A DNA stretch of 55,850 nucleotides from Enterobacteriaceae bacterium B14 (GCA_000307305.1 DF158886.1:155500-211349); one strand, 5' to 3'. Shown: positions 23,736 to 35,466, counted from the stretch's first letter. Notes: a model not told the origin generated them from the letters alone. Numbers and translations: made by a program.

Positions 23736-24415
23736 TGAACTCGTTTTCTCATATCAAAGGTGTGACATTTGATCTAGATGGTACGCTGGTTGATAGCTTA
23801 CCGGGTTTGGCTGCGGCGGTAGATCGGGTAATGCAAGACTTGGCTCTTCCCCTCCCTGGTGAAGAGCGAGTGCGTAGCTGGATTGGTAATGGCGCTGATG
23901 TGTTATTGAAACGGGCCGCTGAGTGGGCCGCTTCTCCTGAATACGTTTTTGACGCCGAGCAAGCGCGCATCCTGTTTGATAAGCACTATGAGCAGACCGT
24001 GGAAAGCGGCAGCTGTCTCTATCCCGGTGTGCTTGAAACGTTAGAGAAATTCTATGAGAGTGGGATGCCAATGGGGGTTGTGACGAATAAACCGACACCT
24101 TTTGTCAGGCCACTGTTGAATGCACTTGGTATTGAACACTATTTTTCGCTGATTATTGGCGGAGATGACGTTAAAGTAAAAAAACCGCACCCTGCGCCGC
24201 TCTATTTAGCACTGGCAACATTAGGGTTACGTGCGCATGAGATGTTATTTGTCGGTGATTCTCGCAACGATATATTAGCCGCAAGAGCTGCAGGTTGCCC
24301 CTCAGTGGGTTTAACCTACGGGTATAATTACGGCGAGCCTATTGCTCAGAGTGAGCCTGATAAAACGGCAGATAACTTTAGCGATATAGAAACATTTATT
24401 ATGTCAGTGGATTGA
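23735..24415 (+). CDS. gph: Phosphoglycolate phosphatase
   Basis: A 226-residue HAD-superfamily enzyme. Motif I is [13 protein letters not shown], motif II sits in VVTNKP, and motif III/IV includes KKPHPAPL and [12 protein letters not shown]. It removes 2-phosphoglycolate formed during DNA repair. The start ATG at 23735 shares its A with the rpe stop (TGATG), giving translational coupling; a GTG one codon earlier is possible. Confidence 0.96.
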   Translation: MNSFSHIKGVTFDLDGTLVDSLPGLAAAVDRVMQDLALPLPGEERVRSWIGNGADVLLKRAAEWAASPEYVFDAEQARILFDKHYEQTVESGSCLYPGVLETLEKFYESGMPMGVVTNKPTPFVRPLLNALGIEHYFSLIIGGDDVKVKKPHPAPLYLALATLGLRAHEMLFVGDSRNDILAARAAGCPSVGLTYGYNYGEPIAQSEPDKTADNFSDIETFIMSVD

Positions 24416-24463
24416 TTGAGTTCGACCCTATTTTATAAAAACAACATGTTAGGAATAGCGAAT

Positions 24464-25468
24464 ATGAGTAAGCCCATAGTCTTTAGCGGTGCACAGCCGT
24501 CCGGTGAGTTGACCATTGGTAACTACATGGGCGCATTGAGGCAGTGGGTGCAGTTACAAGATGAGTATGAATGCATCTACTGTATCGTTGATCTGCACGC
24601 CATTACCGTTCGTCAGGATGCAGATAAGTTACGTAAAGCGACATTAGATACGCTGGCTCTCTATCTGGCCTGTGGTATCGACCCAGAGAAAAGCACCATT
24701 TTTGTACAGTCGCATGTGCCAGAGCATACCCAATTGAGCTGGGTTTTAAACTGTTACACCTATTTTGGTGAACTGAGCCGCATGACTCAGTTTAAGGATA
24801 AGTCCTCCCGATATGAGGAAAATATTAATGCCGGGCTGTTCAGCTATCCGGTATTAATGGCGGCAGATATCCTGCTCTATCAAACAACAGAAGTGCCTGT
24901 TGGTGAAGACCAGAAACAGCATTTAGAGCTAAGCCGTGATATTGCACAGCGCTTCAATGCGCTATATGGCGATATCTTCACCGTGCCGAAGCCTTTTATT
25001 CCTAAGTCTGGTGCGAGAGTCATGTCTCTTCTTGAGCCGACTAAAAAAATGTCAAAGTCTGATGATAACCGTAATAACGTTATCGGCCTGCTGGAAGATC
25101 CGAAAGAGGTCGTCAAAAAGCTGAAACGCGCGGTGACAGATTCCGATGAGCCGCCAGTAGTGCGCTATGACGTGGCTAATAAGGCTGGCGTATCCAATCT
25201 GCTGGATATCCTTTCTGCGACAACAGGCAAAGCGATCCCTGAACTGGAAAGTGAGTTTGAAGGGAAAATGTATGGTCATCTGAAAACGGCAACTGCCGAC
25301 GCTGTCTCAGAAATGTTGACTGAGTTGCAGGAGCGTTATCACCGTTATCGCAATGATGAAGCATTTTTACAGCAAGTGATGCGTGATGGTGCGGCGAAGG
25401 CGCGTGCACGTGCGAAAGAGACATTAGAGAAAGTCTATAAAGCCGTTGGCTTTGTAGCTGTACCATAA
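24464..25468 (+). CDS. trpS: Tryptophanyl-tRNA synthetase
   Basis: A 334-residue class I aminoacyl-tRNA synthetase, the same length as in E. coli. It has the HIGH-type motif TIGNYMGAL, the KMSKS loop KKMSKSDDN near residue 195, and [14 protein letters not shown]. It charges tRNA-Trp. I start at the ATG at 24464 ([16 protein letters not shown]); the longer frame from 24416 adds 16 residues not seen in the family. It is the last gene of the aroK cluster. Confidence 0.97.
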   Translation: MSKPIVFSGAQPSGELTIGNYMGALRQWVQLQDEYECIYCIVDLHAITVRQDADKLRKATLDTLALYLACGIDPEKSTIFVQSHVPEHTQLSWVLNCYTYFGELSRMTQFKDKSSRYEENINAGLFSYPVLMAADILLYQTTEVPVGEDQKQHLELSRDIAQRFNALYGDIFTVPKPFIPKSGARVMSLLEPTKKMSKSDDNRNNVIGLLEDPKEVVKKLKRAVTDSDEPPVVRYDVANKAGVSNLLDILSATTGKAIPELESEFEGKMYGHLKTATADAVSEMLTELQERYHRYRNDEAFLQQVMRDGAAKARARAKETLEKVYKAVGFVAVP

Positions 25469-25483
25469 GAATATTGAGACTCG

Positions 25484-25511
25484 TCACCCCGAGCGTTATG
25501 TATCGGGGTGA
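25484..25511. terminator. Terminator hairpin between trpS and the phosphatase gene
   Basis: TCACCCCGA and TCGGGGTGA form a perfect 9-pair stem with a 10-base loop in the convergent gap. The U runs on both sides are poor, so its strength is uncertain. Confidence 0.6.
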
Positions 25512-25534
25512 TTACTACCACCATCACCAAGACA

Positions 25535-26116
25535 TTAATGGCTTTTAGCAGAATCTAGCCCTATCTCCTGACGGATTTTCTCTATATCAGCTTGTTCGAT
25601 ATAGGCGGGAAGATTACGGTAGGCGAATTCGTGATGACCAAACTTCGGCTGTTTAAGCTCATCTATCGCATCTTGTTTAGACCATCCTTGAAATATAATC
25701 CGATACATTGCAACAACAACACCTGTGCGATCGCTGCCGTGCCAGCAGTGAACGAGCAGTGGCTTCGGTGCATCTTTAATAATCTTTAATGCTTCAACAA
25801 TCTCTTTATCCGTAACACGGCCCGCTTCCATTGGAACATGCTGTAGGTTGAGCTTACTGGCTCTTCCTGCTTCATCTCTGTCATCATGAAAGAAGCGTAA
25901 GTTTAAGATAGTTTTGATTCCACGCTTGTCTAGCATACTCATTTGCTCTGCGTTTGGTTGGGCAGAGCGATAGATATCAGGGCTAACCTGATAGAAATTT
26001 TTTAAAGTAGAGTCTGTAACTGCCGTGGCGGGTGTTGATGTTATGGTTTCTGCCTGCACTGTTACTGGGGTGATAAATAGGGCGGGTAGTAGAAAAGCAA
26101 CATGGTGTAGTTTCAT
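25535..26116 (-). CDS. Exported dual-specificity/tyrosine phosphatase-like protein
   Basis: A 193-residue protein with a signal peptide (HVAFLLPALFITPVTVQA, cleavage likely after residue 22) and a cysteine-phosphatase fold. The active-site loop HCWHGSDRTG holds Cys124 and Arg130, the HCX5R signature; Asp79-81 in HDDRDEAG could supply the general acid. The opening NFYQVSPDIYRSAQP resembles the DUF442/DSP family of small phosphatases. Periplasmic location is inferred from the signal peptide. Substrate unknown; phospholipid, inositol phosphate or phosphoprotein substrates have been found for relatives. It is not present at this place in E. coli. It is divergent from codBA. Confidence 0.8.
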   Translation of the reverse strand: MKLHHVAFLLPALFITPVTVQAETITSTPATAVTDSTLKNFYQVSPDIYRSAQPNAEQMSMLDKRGIKTILNLRFFHDDRDEAGRASKLNLQHVPMEAGRVTDKEIVEALKIIKDAPKPLLVHCWHGSDRTGVVVAMYRIIFQGWSKQDAIDELKQPKFGHHEFAYRNLPAYIEQADIEKIRQEIGLDSAKSH

Positions 26117-26243
26117 ATAATCCTTTGTATTAACTAACGTATATGAGCTGGCCGTAGATATACGGTTGGCCGCATTGTAACACCGTGGTTGTCATTTTAT
26201 GTACAGGCATAGTATGCCTTCAATTTTTTTGATACTAATGTCT

Positions 26244-26269
26244 TATAAGAAAACGATTGCTTTCTTATA
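26244..26269 (+). promoter_or_regulatory. PurR-like operator within a perfect inverted repeat upstream of codB
   Basis: TATAAGAAA (26244-26252) and TTTCTTATA (26261-26269) are perfect inverted repeats 8 bases apart. Within them, AAGAAAACGATTGCTT at 26247-26262 fits the PurR consensus (ANGCAANCGNTTNCNT) with one mismatch among the conserved positions. PurR represses codBA in E. coli. The centre is about 70 bases before the codB start, so it may overlap or sit near the promoter. Confidence 0.55.
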
Positions 26270-26325
26270 TCAGCTCTATAGAATGCGGCAGATTTTTTGC
26301 CTTATAGCGTAAGAAGGAGAGAACA

Positions 26326-27606
26326 GTGTCGCAAGATAGTAACTATAGTCAGGGGCCAGTGCCGCTGACGGCGCGAAAAGGCGTTATATCACTCAGTTGT
26401 GTGATGTTGGGATTAACGTTTTTTTCGGCCAGTATGTGGACTGGGGGGACATTAGGAACCGGTCTTAATTATCACGATTTCTTCCTTGCAGTACTCCTCG
26501 GTAATCTTCTTCTCGGTGTTTATACTTCTACTCTTGGTTATATCGGTGCTAAAACCGGCCTCTCTACCCATCTTCTAGCTCGTTTCTCTTTCGGTATTAA
26601 AGGCTCATGGCTGCCCTCTCTTTTGCTTGGTGGAACTCAGGTCGGCTGGTTTGGCGTAGGCGTAGCCATGTTTGCTATTCCAGTGAGTAAAGCGACGGGA
26701 TGGGACACCAATCTGTTGATTGCCATTTCTGGCATTTTGATGACGGTGACCGTGCTTTTCGGTATCTCCGCGCTGACTATTCTTTCTGCCATCGCCGTGC
26801 CCGCTATTGCTTTGCTGGGCAGCTATTCTGTTTGGCTGGCAGTGACAGATATTGGTGGTCTTGATGTTCTAAAAGAGATAGCGCCAAGTAAGCCGATTGA
26901 TTTTAATACTGGGGTAACACTCGTTGTCGGGTCATTTGTCAGTGCGGGGACGTTAACGGCTGATTTTGTTCGTTTTAGCCGCAGCGCAAAAATGGCGATT
27001 TTAGTGACTATGGTTGCCTTTTTCCTCGGTAACTCTCTGATGTTTATCTTTGGTGCAGCCGGAGCGGCGGCAGTAGGGCAATCTGATATTTCTGATGTGA
27101 TGATTGCTCAAGGTTTATTGCTGCCAGCGATTATTGTCTTGGGGCTGAATATCTGGACGACCAACGATAACGCGCTCTATGCCTCTGGTTTAGGGTTTGC
27201 CAATGTCACAGGGTTATCCAGTAAAAAGCTCTCCTTGATTAACGGCATATTGGGTACGCTGTGCGCACTATGGTTGTACAATAATTTCGTCGGGTGGCTG
27301 GCGTTTCTTTCAGGGGCAATTCCGCCGATCGGTGGCATTATCATTGCGGACTACCTGCTTAATCGCAGCCGCTATCGTAGCTTTGAGAAAGCGACGTTTA
27401 GTCAGGTCAATTGGGTTGCCATACTCTCTGTGGCACTCGGTATTGCGGCGGGTAACTGGCTACCTGGTATCATCCCAGTGAATGCGGTGTTGGGCGGGAC
27501 AGTTAGCTATTTGATCCTAACGTTACTCATGAACCGTATACATCCGAACTCATCTCAGAATATCGCATCTCAGGCAACATCATTGGAGGTTAACCGTGTT
27601 GATTAA
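26326..27606 (+). CDS. codB: Cytosine permease
   Basis: A 426-residue inner-membrane NCS1-family transporter with about 12 hydrophobic helices, matching E. coli CodB (419). It begins [20 protein letters not shown] and includes [20 protein letters not shown] and [16 protein letters not shown], parts of the substrate site. It takes up cytosine with a proton. The GTG start at 26326 is preceded by AAGGAGA. Its last 11 bases overlap codA. The pair lies between trpS and ppiA, where E. coli has tsgA-nirBDC-cysG and other genes. Confidence 0.96.
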   Translation: MSQDSNYSQGPVPLTARKGVISLSCVMLGLTFFSASMWTGGTLGTGLNYHDFFLAVLLGNLLLGVYTSTLGYIGAKTGLSTHLLARFSFGIKGSWLPSLLLGGTQVGWFGVGVAMFAIPVSKATGWDTNLLIAISGILMTVTVLFGISALTILSAIAVPAIALLGSYSVWLAVTDIGGLDVLKEIAPSKPIDFNTGVTLVVGSFVSAGTLTADFVRFSRSAKMAILVTMVAFFLGNSLMFIFGAAGAAAVGQSDISDVMIAQGLLLPAIIVLGLNIWTTNDNALYASGLGFANVTGLSSKKLSLINGILGTLCALWLYNNFVGWLAFLSGAIPPIGGIIIADYLLNRSRYRSFEKATFSQVNWVAILSVALGIAAGNWLPGIIPVNAVLGGTVSYLILTLLMNRIHPNSSQNIASQATSLEVNRVD

Positions 27607-28861
27607 TCACGTTCGTCTGCCAGGACAGGAAGGTTTATGGCAGATTGCAACACAGGATGGACGTATTAAATCCATCGTTCGTCAAGAGAATGGCGTATCT
27701 GGCACTGAACTTGCCATTGATGCGGAGGGGGGCATTGCGCTGCCGCCGTTTATCGAACCTCATATTCATCTTGATACAACACAGACCGCAGGTGAGCCAA
27801 GCTGGAATCAGTCCGGTACGCTGTTTGAAGGCATCGAGCGTTGGGCAGAGCGTAAGGCAATGCTAACCCATGAAGATGTGAAGAAGAGAGCGATGCAGAC
27901 TCTGACGTGGCAGATTGCTAACGGTATTCAGCATGTCCGTACTCACGTCGATGTTTCTGACCCGACGCTCACAGCACTGAAAGCGATGCTTGAAGTGAAG
28001 AAAGAGATTGCTCCTTGGGTCGATTTGCAAATCGTCGCCTTTCCACAAGAAGGCATTATGTCGTATCCCAATGGTGAAGAGCTGTTGGAAGAGGCGTTGC
28101 GTCTAGGCGCTGATGTTGTGGGTGCGATACCTCACTTTGAGTTTACCCGCGAATACGGCGTTGAATCACTGCATAAGACGTTTGACTTAGCCCTGAAATA
28201 TGATCGTCTGATTGATGTTCACTGTGATGAGATTGACGATGAGCAGTCTCGCTTCGTTGAAACGGTTGCCGCTCTGGCCCACCGCTATGGTATGGGGGAG
28301 CGAGTAACTGCAAGCCATACAACGGCGATGCACTCCTACAATGGTGCTTATACCTCTCGTCTGTTCCGCCTGTTGAAAATGTCCGGAATCAACTTTGTTG
28401 CTAACCCATTGGTGAATATCCATCTACAGGGCCGTTTTGATGATTATCCGAAACGCCGTGGTATCACTCGCGTTAAAGAGATGCTGGCTGCTGGCATTAA
28501 CGTCTGCTTTGGTCACGATGATGTTTTCGACCCGTGGTACCCGTTGGGAACAACCAATATGTTGCAAGTGCTGCATATGGGGCTGCATGTGTGCCAACTG
28601 ATGGGTTATGGTCAGATTGATGATGGTGTGAAGTTGATTACCGATCACAGCGCTCGAACCCTGAACCTGAAAGAGTATGGTCTGAAAGAGGGGAATGCCG
28701 CGAACTTCATTATTCTTCCGGCTGAAAGTGGTTTTGATGCCGTGCGCCGTCAGGTTCCGGTTCGTTACTCTATTCGTCATGGCAAGATTATTGCTGAAAC
28801 ACAGCCTGCAAAGACAACGCTAACGTTGGATCGTGAATTTGTTGTAGATTTTAAACGCTAG
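27596..28861 (+). CDS. codA: Cytosine deaminase
   Basis: A 421-residue amidohydrolase that deaminates cytosine to uracil. It matches E. coli CodA (427) closely: [13 protein letters not shown] (metal His pair), [24 protein letters not shown] (metal His and catalytic Glu), [14 protein letters not shown], and [14 protein letters not shown] with the catalytic Asp. The GTG start at 27596 sits 6 bases after GGAGG, inside the end of codB, so translation is coupled. Such enzymes use Fe or Zn. Confidence 0.97.
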   Translation: MLINHVRLPGQEGLWQIATQDGRIKSIVRQENGVSGTELAIDAEGGIALPPFIEPHIHLDTTQTAGEPSWNQSGTLFEGIERWAERKAMLTHEDVKKRAMQTLTWQIANGIQHVRTHVDVSDPTLTALKAMLEVKKEIAPWVDLQIVAFPQEGIMSYPNGEELLEEALRLGADVVGAIPHFEFTREYGVESLHKTFDLALKYDRLIDVHCDEIDDEQSRFVETVAALAHRYGMGERVTASHTTAMHSYNGAYTSRLFRLLKMSGINFVANPLVNIHLQGRFDDYPKRRGITRVKEMLAAGINVCFGHDDVFDPWYPLGTTNMLQVLHMGLHVCQLMGYGQIDDGVKLITDHSARTLNLKEYGLKEGNAANFIILPAESGFDAVRRQVPVRYSIRHGKIIAETQPAKTTLTLDREFVVDFKR

Positions 28862-28884
28862 ATTTTTGAACAGCGTATAATGAG

Positions 28885-28918
28885 AAACCGCTGAATGACC
28901 TTTAGCGGTTTTTTTATT
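28885..28918 (+). terminator. Terminator after codA
   Basis: AAACCGCT and AGCGGTTT pair as an 8-base stem with an 11-base loop, followed by a run of seven T in total. It ends the codBA operon 24 bases past the stop. Confidence 0.85.
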
Positions 28919-28984
28919 GAATAGATAACTGCTTCTCGATTTCAACTCACTGTTTTCGTTAACGTTAAATAGAAAGGATAGCCC

Positions 28985-29560
28985 ATGTTTAAACGTATGT
29001 TATGTATTTTGGCCACGCTGGTCTCTCTGAGCGTGTTTACGCCTGTTGCATTAGCCGAGGGGAATCCTCACGTTCTGCTAACGACGAGCGCCGGTGACAT
29101 TGAAATAGAATTAGATATTAAAAAAGCCCCTATCTCCGTTAAAAACTTTACTGATTATGTGAATAGCGGTTTTTATAATGACACGATCTTTCACCGTGTA
29201 ATCCCAGGTTTTATGGTTCAGGGTGGCGGCTTCATTTCGACGATGGAGCAGAAAAGCACCAATGAGCCAATTAAAAATGAAGCGGATAATGGCTTAAAGA
29301 ACAAGCGTGGCACCATTGCGATGGCAAGAACGTCTCAGAAAGACAGCGCAACCAGCCAGTTCTTCATTAACTTAGCGGATAACGCTTTTCTGGATAATAA
29401 CCCTCGTGATTTCGGTTATGCAGTGTTCGGTGTCGTGGTAAATGGAATGGATGTGGTTGATAAGATTGCGACAGCGAAGACAGGAACCGTTGGGCCATAT
29501 CAGGATGTGCCTGTACAGCCATTAACGATTATTTCAGCAAAAGTCCTACCCGTAAAATAA
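28985..29560 (+). CDS. ppiA: Periplasmic peptidyl-prolyl isomerase A (cyclophilin)
   Basis: A 191-residue exported cyclophilin. The signal peptide ends near ALAEG (about residue 25). The catalytic core has [15 protein letters not shown] (Arg/Phe active site), [21 protein letters not shown] and [17 protein letters not shown]. It speeds proline isomerisation in the periplasm. Length is one residue over E. coli PpiA. A ribosome binding site AAAGGA precedes the ATG. Confidence 0.96.
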   Translation: MFKRMLCILATLVSLSVFTPVALAEGNPHVLLTTSAGDIEIELDIKKAPISVKNFTDYVNSGFYNDTIFHRVIPGFMVQGGGFISTMEQKSTNEPIKNEADNGLKNKRGTIAMARTSQKDSATSQFFINLADNAFLDNNPRDFGYAVFGVVVNGMDVVDKIATAKTGTVGPYQDVPVQPLTIISAKVLPVK

Positions 29561-29667
29561 ACGAATAAGGGGGCTTCTACCATGAAGCCCTGCCTTACTG
29601 CCACTCCAATTGCTTTGGGTATATACTTCACAAGATATTGGATATGTCATTTTCATCTGGAGTTTTT

Positions 29668-31206
29668 ATGGTTGCCCCTTTATTAATTGCTAAGAACGAT
29701 ACTGCTGAATTAAACCTTCTTCCGAGCCTTGCTAACCGGCATGGTTTGATTGCTGGTGCAACGGGTACTGGTAAAACGGTAACGTTACAAAAAATGGCGG
29801 AAAGTTTTGCGCGTATTGGCGTGCCCGTTTTTCTATCCGATGTGAAAGGTGACTTATCAGGGATTGGTGCTCCGGGGGAGCTTTCACCAAAACTGCAGCA
29901 GCGTCTAGATGCGTTAAAAGTGACGAACTGGGATCCACAAGCTTGCACTATCGTGCCTTGGGATGTGTTTGGTGAGAAAGGCCATCCGGTGCGTGCTACG
30001 GTATCTGATATGGGACCGTTGCTGTTATCCCGCTTGCTAGATTTGAATGAAGTTCAAAATGGTGTGCTGCAATTGGTGTTCAAGATTGCCGATGATAATG
30101 GCCTTTTGCTGCTAGATATGAAAGATCTGCGCGCCATTGTGAAATTTGTCGGTGACAACGCTAAGCAGTATCAGACTCAGTACGGCAATATCTCAACGGC
30201 GTCTATCGGTGCTATCCAACGCGGTTTATTGACGCTGGAGCAGCAAGGAGCAGAGAGCTTCTTCGGTGAGCCAATGCTCGATATTAATGATTTGATGCGC
30301 TGTGATGCACAAGGCCATGGCGTGATTAATCTGCTGTCTGCCGAGAAGCTATATAACCAACCTAAGCTATATGCCGTGTTCCTGTTGTGGCTGTTGTCTG
30401 AATTATTTGAGCAACTGCCAGAAGTGGGTGATGTAGAGAAGCCGAAGCTAGTGTTCTTCTTCGATGAGGCCCACTTGCTGTTTAATGATGTGCCTAAGGC
30501 GCTGTTAGAAAAAATCGAGCTAGTGGTCCGCTTGATCCGTTCTAAAGGTGTGGGGGTCTACTTCGTGACCCAGAATCCGATGGATATTCCTGATAGCGTA
30601 TTGGGACAGTTAGGTAACCGTGTTCAACATGCTCTGCGTGCATTTACACCACGGGATCAAAAAGCCGTTAAAGCGGCAGCGCAAACGATGCGTGCGAACC
30701 CAGCCTTTGACTCTGAGACAGCGATTATGGAGTTAGGTGTGGGCGAAGCACTTATCTCGTTCCTCGATGAGAAAGGCCGCCCTGGTATGGTTGAGAGAGC
30801 GATGGTTATCGCCCCTGAGTCCAAAATGGGCATATTAGATGCTAGCGTTATGGGGGGCATCATCAATCACTCTCCTATGTACGGTAAGTATGAGGACATG
30901 ATTGATAGGGAGTCGGCTTATGAAATACTGGCTCGCGGTGGTTTTAATACGGTAGGGGCGGCGCAAGAAGAGCAGGCATCAGTGCCTTCTGCTGCGAACC
31001 CGAGCAATAATGCGGCGGCTTCCGATGGCGGTTTGATGGGTAGCATCACCGATATTCTTTTCGGTTCGACAGGGCCACGCGGTGGCAAGAAAGACGGCTT
31101 AGTACAATCTGCGGCGAAAACCATGGCTCGCCAAGTGGGAAGCCAGCTGGGTAAGCAAATCTTACGTGGCGTATTAGGGTCAATTTTAGGCGGCAGAAGC
31201 CGTTAA
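29668..31206 (+). CDS. yjgR: HerA-like helicase/translocase-fold ATPase (DUF853, YjgR)
   Basis: A 512-residue ATPase aligning with E. coli YjgR (500) over its length. The Walker A motif GATGTGKT is at residues 30-37 after [13 protein letters not shown], and Walker B is in [13 protein letters not shown] near residue 280. [17 protein letters not shown] and [20 protein letters not shown] are family hallmarks. The C-terminus is an Ala/Ser-rich linker and a basic Gly/Arg tail ([10 protein letters not shown]). I start it at the ATG at 29668 after TCTGGAG; the longer frame adds ten residues. Its role is not established. In E. coli yjgR lies far away near 96 min; here it replaces the yhfG-fic pair upstream of pabA. 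Confidence 0.93.
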   Translation: MVAPLLIAKNDTAELNLLPSLANRHGLIAGATGTGKTVTLQKMAESFARIGVPVFLSDVKGDLSGIGAPGELSPKLQQRLDALKVTNWDPQACTIVPWDVFGEKGHPVRATVSDMGPLLLSRLLDLNEVQNGVLQLVFKIADDNGLLLLDMKDLRAIVKFVGDNAKQYQTQYGNISTASIGAIQRGLLTLEQQGAESFFGEPMLDINDLMRCDAQGHGVINLLSAEKLYNQPKLYAVFLLWLLSELFEQLPEVGDVEKPKLVFFFDEAHLLFNDVPKALLEKIELVVRLIRSKGVGVYFVTQNPMDIPDSVLGQLGNRVQHALRAFTPRDQKAVKAAAQTMRANPAFDSETAIMELGVGEALISFLDEKGRPGMVERAMVIAPESKMGILDASVMGGIINHSPMYGKYEDMIDRESAYEILARGGFNTVGAAQEEQASVPSAANPSNNAAASDGGLMGSITDILFGSTGPRGGKKDGLVQSAAKTMARQVGSQLGKQILRGVLGSILGGRSR

Positions 31207-31217
31207 TCCTGTGTTTA

Positions 31218-31244
31218 TTCAGGCGGTGTTTTTCACCGCCTGAA
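31218..31244 (+). terminator. Terminator after yjgR
   Basis: TTCAGGCGGTG and CACCGCCTGAA form a perfect 11-pair stem with a T5 loop 12 bases past the stop codon. A pyrimidine-rich TTCCTTTCTTTT follows. Confidence 0.8.
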
Positions 31245-31318
31245 TTCCTTTCTTTTATCTCTCTGTCTGTTAACGCAAGTAACCGACAGGCTCGCATTGA
31301 TGAAAATGAAATCCGACT

Positions 31319-31894
31319 ATGCTCCTGCTGATAGATAACTACGACTCCTTTACTTACAACCTGTATCAGTACTTTTGTGAGCTGGGTGCTGATGTGTTGG
31401 TCAAGCGTAATGATGAGCTGACACTGGCAGACATCGAAGCATTATCGCCAACACATTTGGTGATCTCTCCTGGTCCTTGTACACCAAATGAGGCAGGGAT
31501 ATCACTTGGCGCTATTCGGCACTTTGCTGAAAAACTGCCTATTCTCGGTGTATGCCTAGGGCATCAGGCCCTTGGCCAGGTGTTTGGTGCTCAAGTCGTG
31601 CGGGCCAGAGAAGTTATGCATGGCAAAACATCGTTGATTGAACATCTGGGCGAAGGGGTTTTTCAGGGGTTAAACCATCCGCTAAGCGTAACCCGTTACC
31701 ACTCCCTTATTTTAGAACGCGCCTCTCTACCAGACTGTTTCGACGTCACTGCATGGAGCCTGGTGGATGGTCAATGTGATGAAATTATGGGGATTCGCCA
31801 CCGGACCTTGCCACTGGAAAGTGTCCAGTTTCATCCAGAAAGTATTCTGAGTGAGCAGGGGCATCAATTATTAGAGAATTTTCTTAAATATTAG
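31319..31894 (+). CDS. pabA: Aminodeoxychorismate synthase glutamine amidotransferase subunit
   Basis: A 191-residue class I glutamine amidotransferase. It opens [18 protein letters not shown], carries [17 protein letters not shown], the nucleophile Cys in [13 protein letters not shown] (about residue 79), and the His/Glu pair in VQFHPESIL. With PabB it makes 4-amino-4-deoxychorismate for folate; in many bacteria it also serves anthranilate synthase. It is four residues longer than E. coli PabA. The ribosome binding site is weak. Confidence 0.95.
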   Translation: MLLLIDNYDSFTYNLYQYFCELGADVLVKRNDELTLADIEALSPTHLVISPGPCTPNEAGISLGAIRHFAEKLPILGVCLGHQALGQVFGAQVVRAREVMHGKTSLIEHLGEGVFQGLNHPLSVTRYHSLILERASLPDCFDVTAWSLVDGQCDEIMGIRHRTLPLESVQFHPESILSEQGHQLLENFLKY

Positions 31895-31941
31895 AGTGTT
31901 AGAAATTATTACGCCCATAACGATATAAAACGTTGCCAATA

Positions 31942-31980
31942 TTTGATTAATTATGCATATTTTATGACTATATTTTCGTT
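31942..31980 (+). promoter_or_regulatory. Tandem ARG boxes (ArgR operator) upstream of argD
   Basis: Two 18-base ARG boxes fit TNTGAATWWWWATTCANW. Box 1 is TTTGATTAATTATGCATA (31942-31959, two mismatches) and box 2 is TATGACTATATTTTCGTT (31963-31980, three mismatches). They are 3 bases apart, 21 bases centre to centre, the spacing bound by an ArgR hexamer. They overlap a possible promoter TTGCCA-N17-CATATT (31933-31961). ArgR with arginine should repress argD, as in E. coli. Confidence 0.8.
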
Positions 31981-31996
31981 TTTATCCATGAGCTAA

Positions 31997-33247
<1,251 letters not shown>

Positions 33248-33264
33248 CTGTTATTTCATTCCCT

Positions 33265-33292
33265 CGGTAGGCCGTTGCTCAACGGCCTACCG
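33265..33292. terminator. Terminator hairpin between argD and yhfK
   Basis: CGGTAGGCCGTT and AACGGCCTACCG form a perfect 12-pair stem with a GCTC loop in the convergent gap. No long U run follows on either side, but the stem is very stable. Confidence 0.65.
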
Positions 33293-33329
33293 CATTGCTT
33301 CCTGATTTATATTCAATAAGGCATATCGC

Positions 33330-35408
33330 CTAACTTTTGTTATCGCGAAGTTTACGTTTGAGCCAAATACCGTGATGAGGGCGCTCGCGCCATGCCAGAG
33401 ACGATATCGTATGCATGGTTTGCAGATGAGATAACATCCTACGCAGGTGACGTTCCATCAGCGTTGGCATAATACTTGGGTCTAATTCAGGCTGAGCCAG
33501 TAAGGTGGTTTCGTTACCTGGGCCATCGTACTCAAGACGTTGCTGGCAGCTTTGCAGTGCGATTTCACAGGCCATGAGGTAGTTAGCCGCTTTCTCTGGC
33601 GGTAGCATGTAGTGATCTCTGGCTAAGATTGTCATAGCATTAAGGTGCTCTACGATAAATTGGCTATGTGTTACCCATAGGCGCATATCGGTGAGGTAGC
33701 CTGAGTTGAACCCCGGTTCCTGCATCGCTTGATTTAGGGAGTTAAAGAGCGTGTTATGGGCCTGATTGGCTTTCATTCGCGTATGTGAAAGGTTGGTGAT
33801 ATCAGGCTCTTCTGCTAATAAAAGCTGAATATGGTTTTGGTACTCTTCTAATGCCTGATGCGCATTCTTGCGCAGCAAACCACTTTGCCACTGTGGCCAG
33901 AGCCAGATCATGCTGGCAAAGGCAAGAACACAGCCAATCACCGTATCAACCAGTCTAGGCAGTAAAAAATCAGCGCCCTGCAATGTGAGCAGCTGGAGGG
34001 TATAAACTGCGGTGACGGTGAACCCGACCATCGCCAGCCCGTAATTTTTTCTTACCCATAAGTAACTGATGAGCGTAATGACTAACATAAGTGTGAGAAC
34101 TTCACTCTGAGGCATCTTTAATTGCAGAATGCCTGCTGCAACAACTAACCCTGCCATGGTTCCGATAGCCCTGTGCTGTATTCGAACCCTTGTGGCGTTA
34201 TAGCCGTTTTGGCTGACAAACATAATGGTCAGCAGGATCCAATAGGGTTTTGGAAGGTCGAATAACATGCCTAAGCCGCTGCCTATGGCAAGGGTGACCC
34301 CCATTCTGGAGGCATTGCGAAGTCCCGTTGATTTTAGTGACAGGTAGTTAGCAAATGCTGGCCAGAAAGGCAGGCGCTGTTGATTATCTAAAAGTGTGCG
34401 TCGATAAAGCGGGCGCTGCGTTCTCAGAAGCCGACCAATCCGACTGAAGTGGTAGAAGCAGAATTGCCCTACGGGGTTGTCTTGCGTTTGCGATGCTAAT
34501 TTTTCTAAGGCGGCTAGCTCATTCTCCATCGAGAAATGCGCTGGATTGTGGTGATACAAAATAGAGTCAGACAGAACACGTAGGCGTTTCGCTATCACCT
34601 GAGCATTGCGGCGGATAATGGCTTCGGCATGGCTCTGTTGTACCAGTTTTTGTACCTCATCCGGCAGATGAAGGCTAACGGTAATATGTTCTTGCAGATC
34701 TAGCGCAACCTGAAAGGTTCTCATCAGGCGTTTGTGCTGCACGCTGCGTGGGTCGGAGATCATATAGAGCTGCTGGTAGAGCTGGGTGATGAGGTCCATC
34801 ACTTTCTGTTGGCGTTGCAGTAGTGGCGGCAAGGCTGTTTCAGGGTCGGTATGCTGGGTAAGAAGGGTATATTTCGCCTCAAAATAATCTGCCAGTTCTC
34901 GATAAAGCAGGCTGAGCGTCTCCCTCATAGGTTGCTCTTGCCACAGTCGAAACCAGAACCATGTTGCGAGCCCATACCAAGTTGTTCCGATGATATAGAG
35001 CAGAGATGTCTGCCATATGGGGATTTTGTCGCTTACGCTAAGGGTTAAGATCGCGGCAACTAAAGCAGCGGGTAAGAGACGGCTATGCAACGGGCTTATT
35101 TCTGCGTTTACACCCAGTAGCAGGGCCAGTATCAATAAAATTAGCGGAAGCGGAATATGCCACAGTAAAAACTGTTGCATCAGGTAGCCGCTAAAGGCAA
35201 ATAGCAGTCCACCAATAATCAGGCGTTTAAAAAAGCGTTTGTGGGGGGTATCTAGACCTGCGACGTTGCAGCATGCAGGAACTAATGAAAAGAGTAGCCC
35301 GATTTGTAAGTGGCCTAATAGTAAGCCGATGACAACGGGTAGACATAGCACCAGCGTTTGACGCAGTGCGTAGTTGATTTCAGGGTGATAAATTAGCCGC
35401 CGCCACAT
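33330..35408 (-). CDS. yhfK: YccS/YhfK (FUSC-like) inner-membrane protein
   Basis: A 692-residue membrane protein aligning with E. coli YhfK (696). It has two blocks of about five to six membrane helices, near residues 15-160 and 375-510, separated and followed by cytoplasmic helical domains, the layout of the FUSC/aromatic-acid efflux-like family. Conserved stretches: MWRRLIYHPEINYALRQTL, SLVPACCNVAGLDTPHKRFF, QALEEYQNHIQLLL, and the C-terminal RPHHGIWLKRKLRDNK. Function is unknown; efflux of aromatic compounds is only a family guess. The start at 35408 matches E. coli but has no clear ribosome binding site; a TTG at 35447 would add 13 residues. It follows crp by 58 bases on the same strand. 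Confidence 0.92.
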   Translation of the reverse strand: MWRRLIYHPEINYALRQTLVLCLPVVIGLLLGHLQIGLLFSLVPACCNVAGLDTPHKRFFKRLIIGGLLFAFSGYLMQQFLLWHIPLPLILLILALLLGVNAEISPLHSRLLPAALVAAILTLSVSDKIPIWQTSLLYIIGTTWYGLATWFWFRLWQEQPMRETLSLLYRELADYFEAKYTLLTQHTDPETALPPLLQRQQKVMDLITQLYQQLYMISDPRSVQHKRLMRTFQVALDLQEHITVSLHLPDEVQKLVQQSHAEAIIRRNAQVIAKRLRVLSDSILYHHNPAHFSMENELAALEKLASQTQDNPVGQFCFYHFSRIGRLLRTQRPLYRRTLLDNQQRLPFWPAFANYLSLKSTGLRNASRMGVTLAIGSGLGMLFDLPKPYWILLTIMFVSQNGYNATRVRIQHRAIGTMAGLVVAAGILQLKMPQSEVLTLMLVITLISYLWVRKNYGLAMVGFTVTAVYTLQLLTLQGADFLLPRLVDTVIGCVLAFASMIWLWPQWQSGLLRKNAHQALEEYQNHIQLLLAEEPDITNLSHTRMKANQAHNTLFNSLNQAMQEPGFNSGYLTDMRLWVTHSQFIVEHLNAMTILARDHYMLPPEKAANYLMACEIALQSCQQRLEYDGPGNETTLLAQPELDPSIMPTLMERHLRRMLSHLQTMHTISSLAWRERPHHGIWLKRKLRDNKS

Positions 35409-35466
35409 AATAAAATCAGGAGATGAATCGGCGTAATATTCTAGCAACTACGCCGATTTGATTCTT

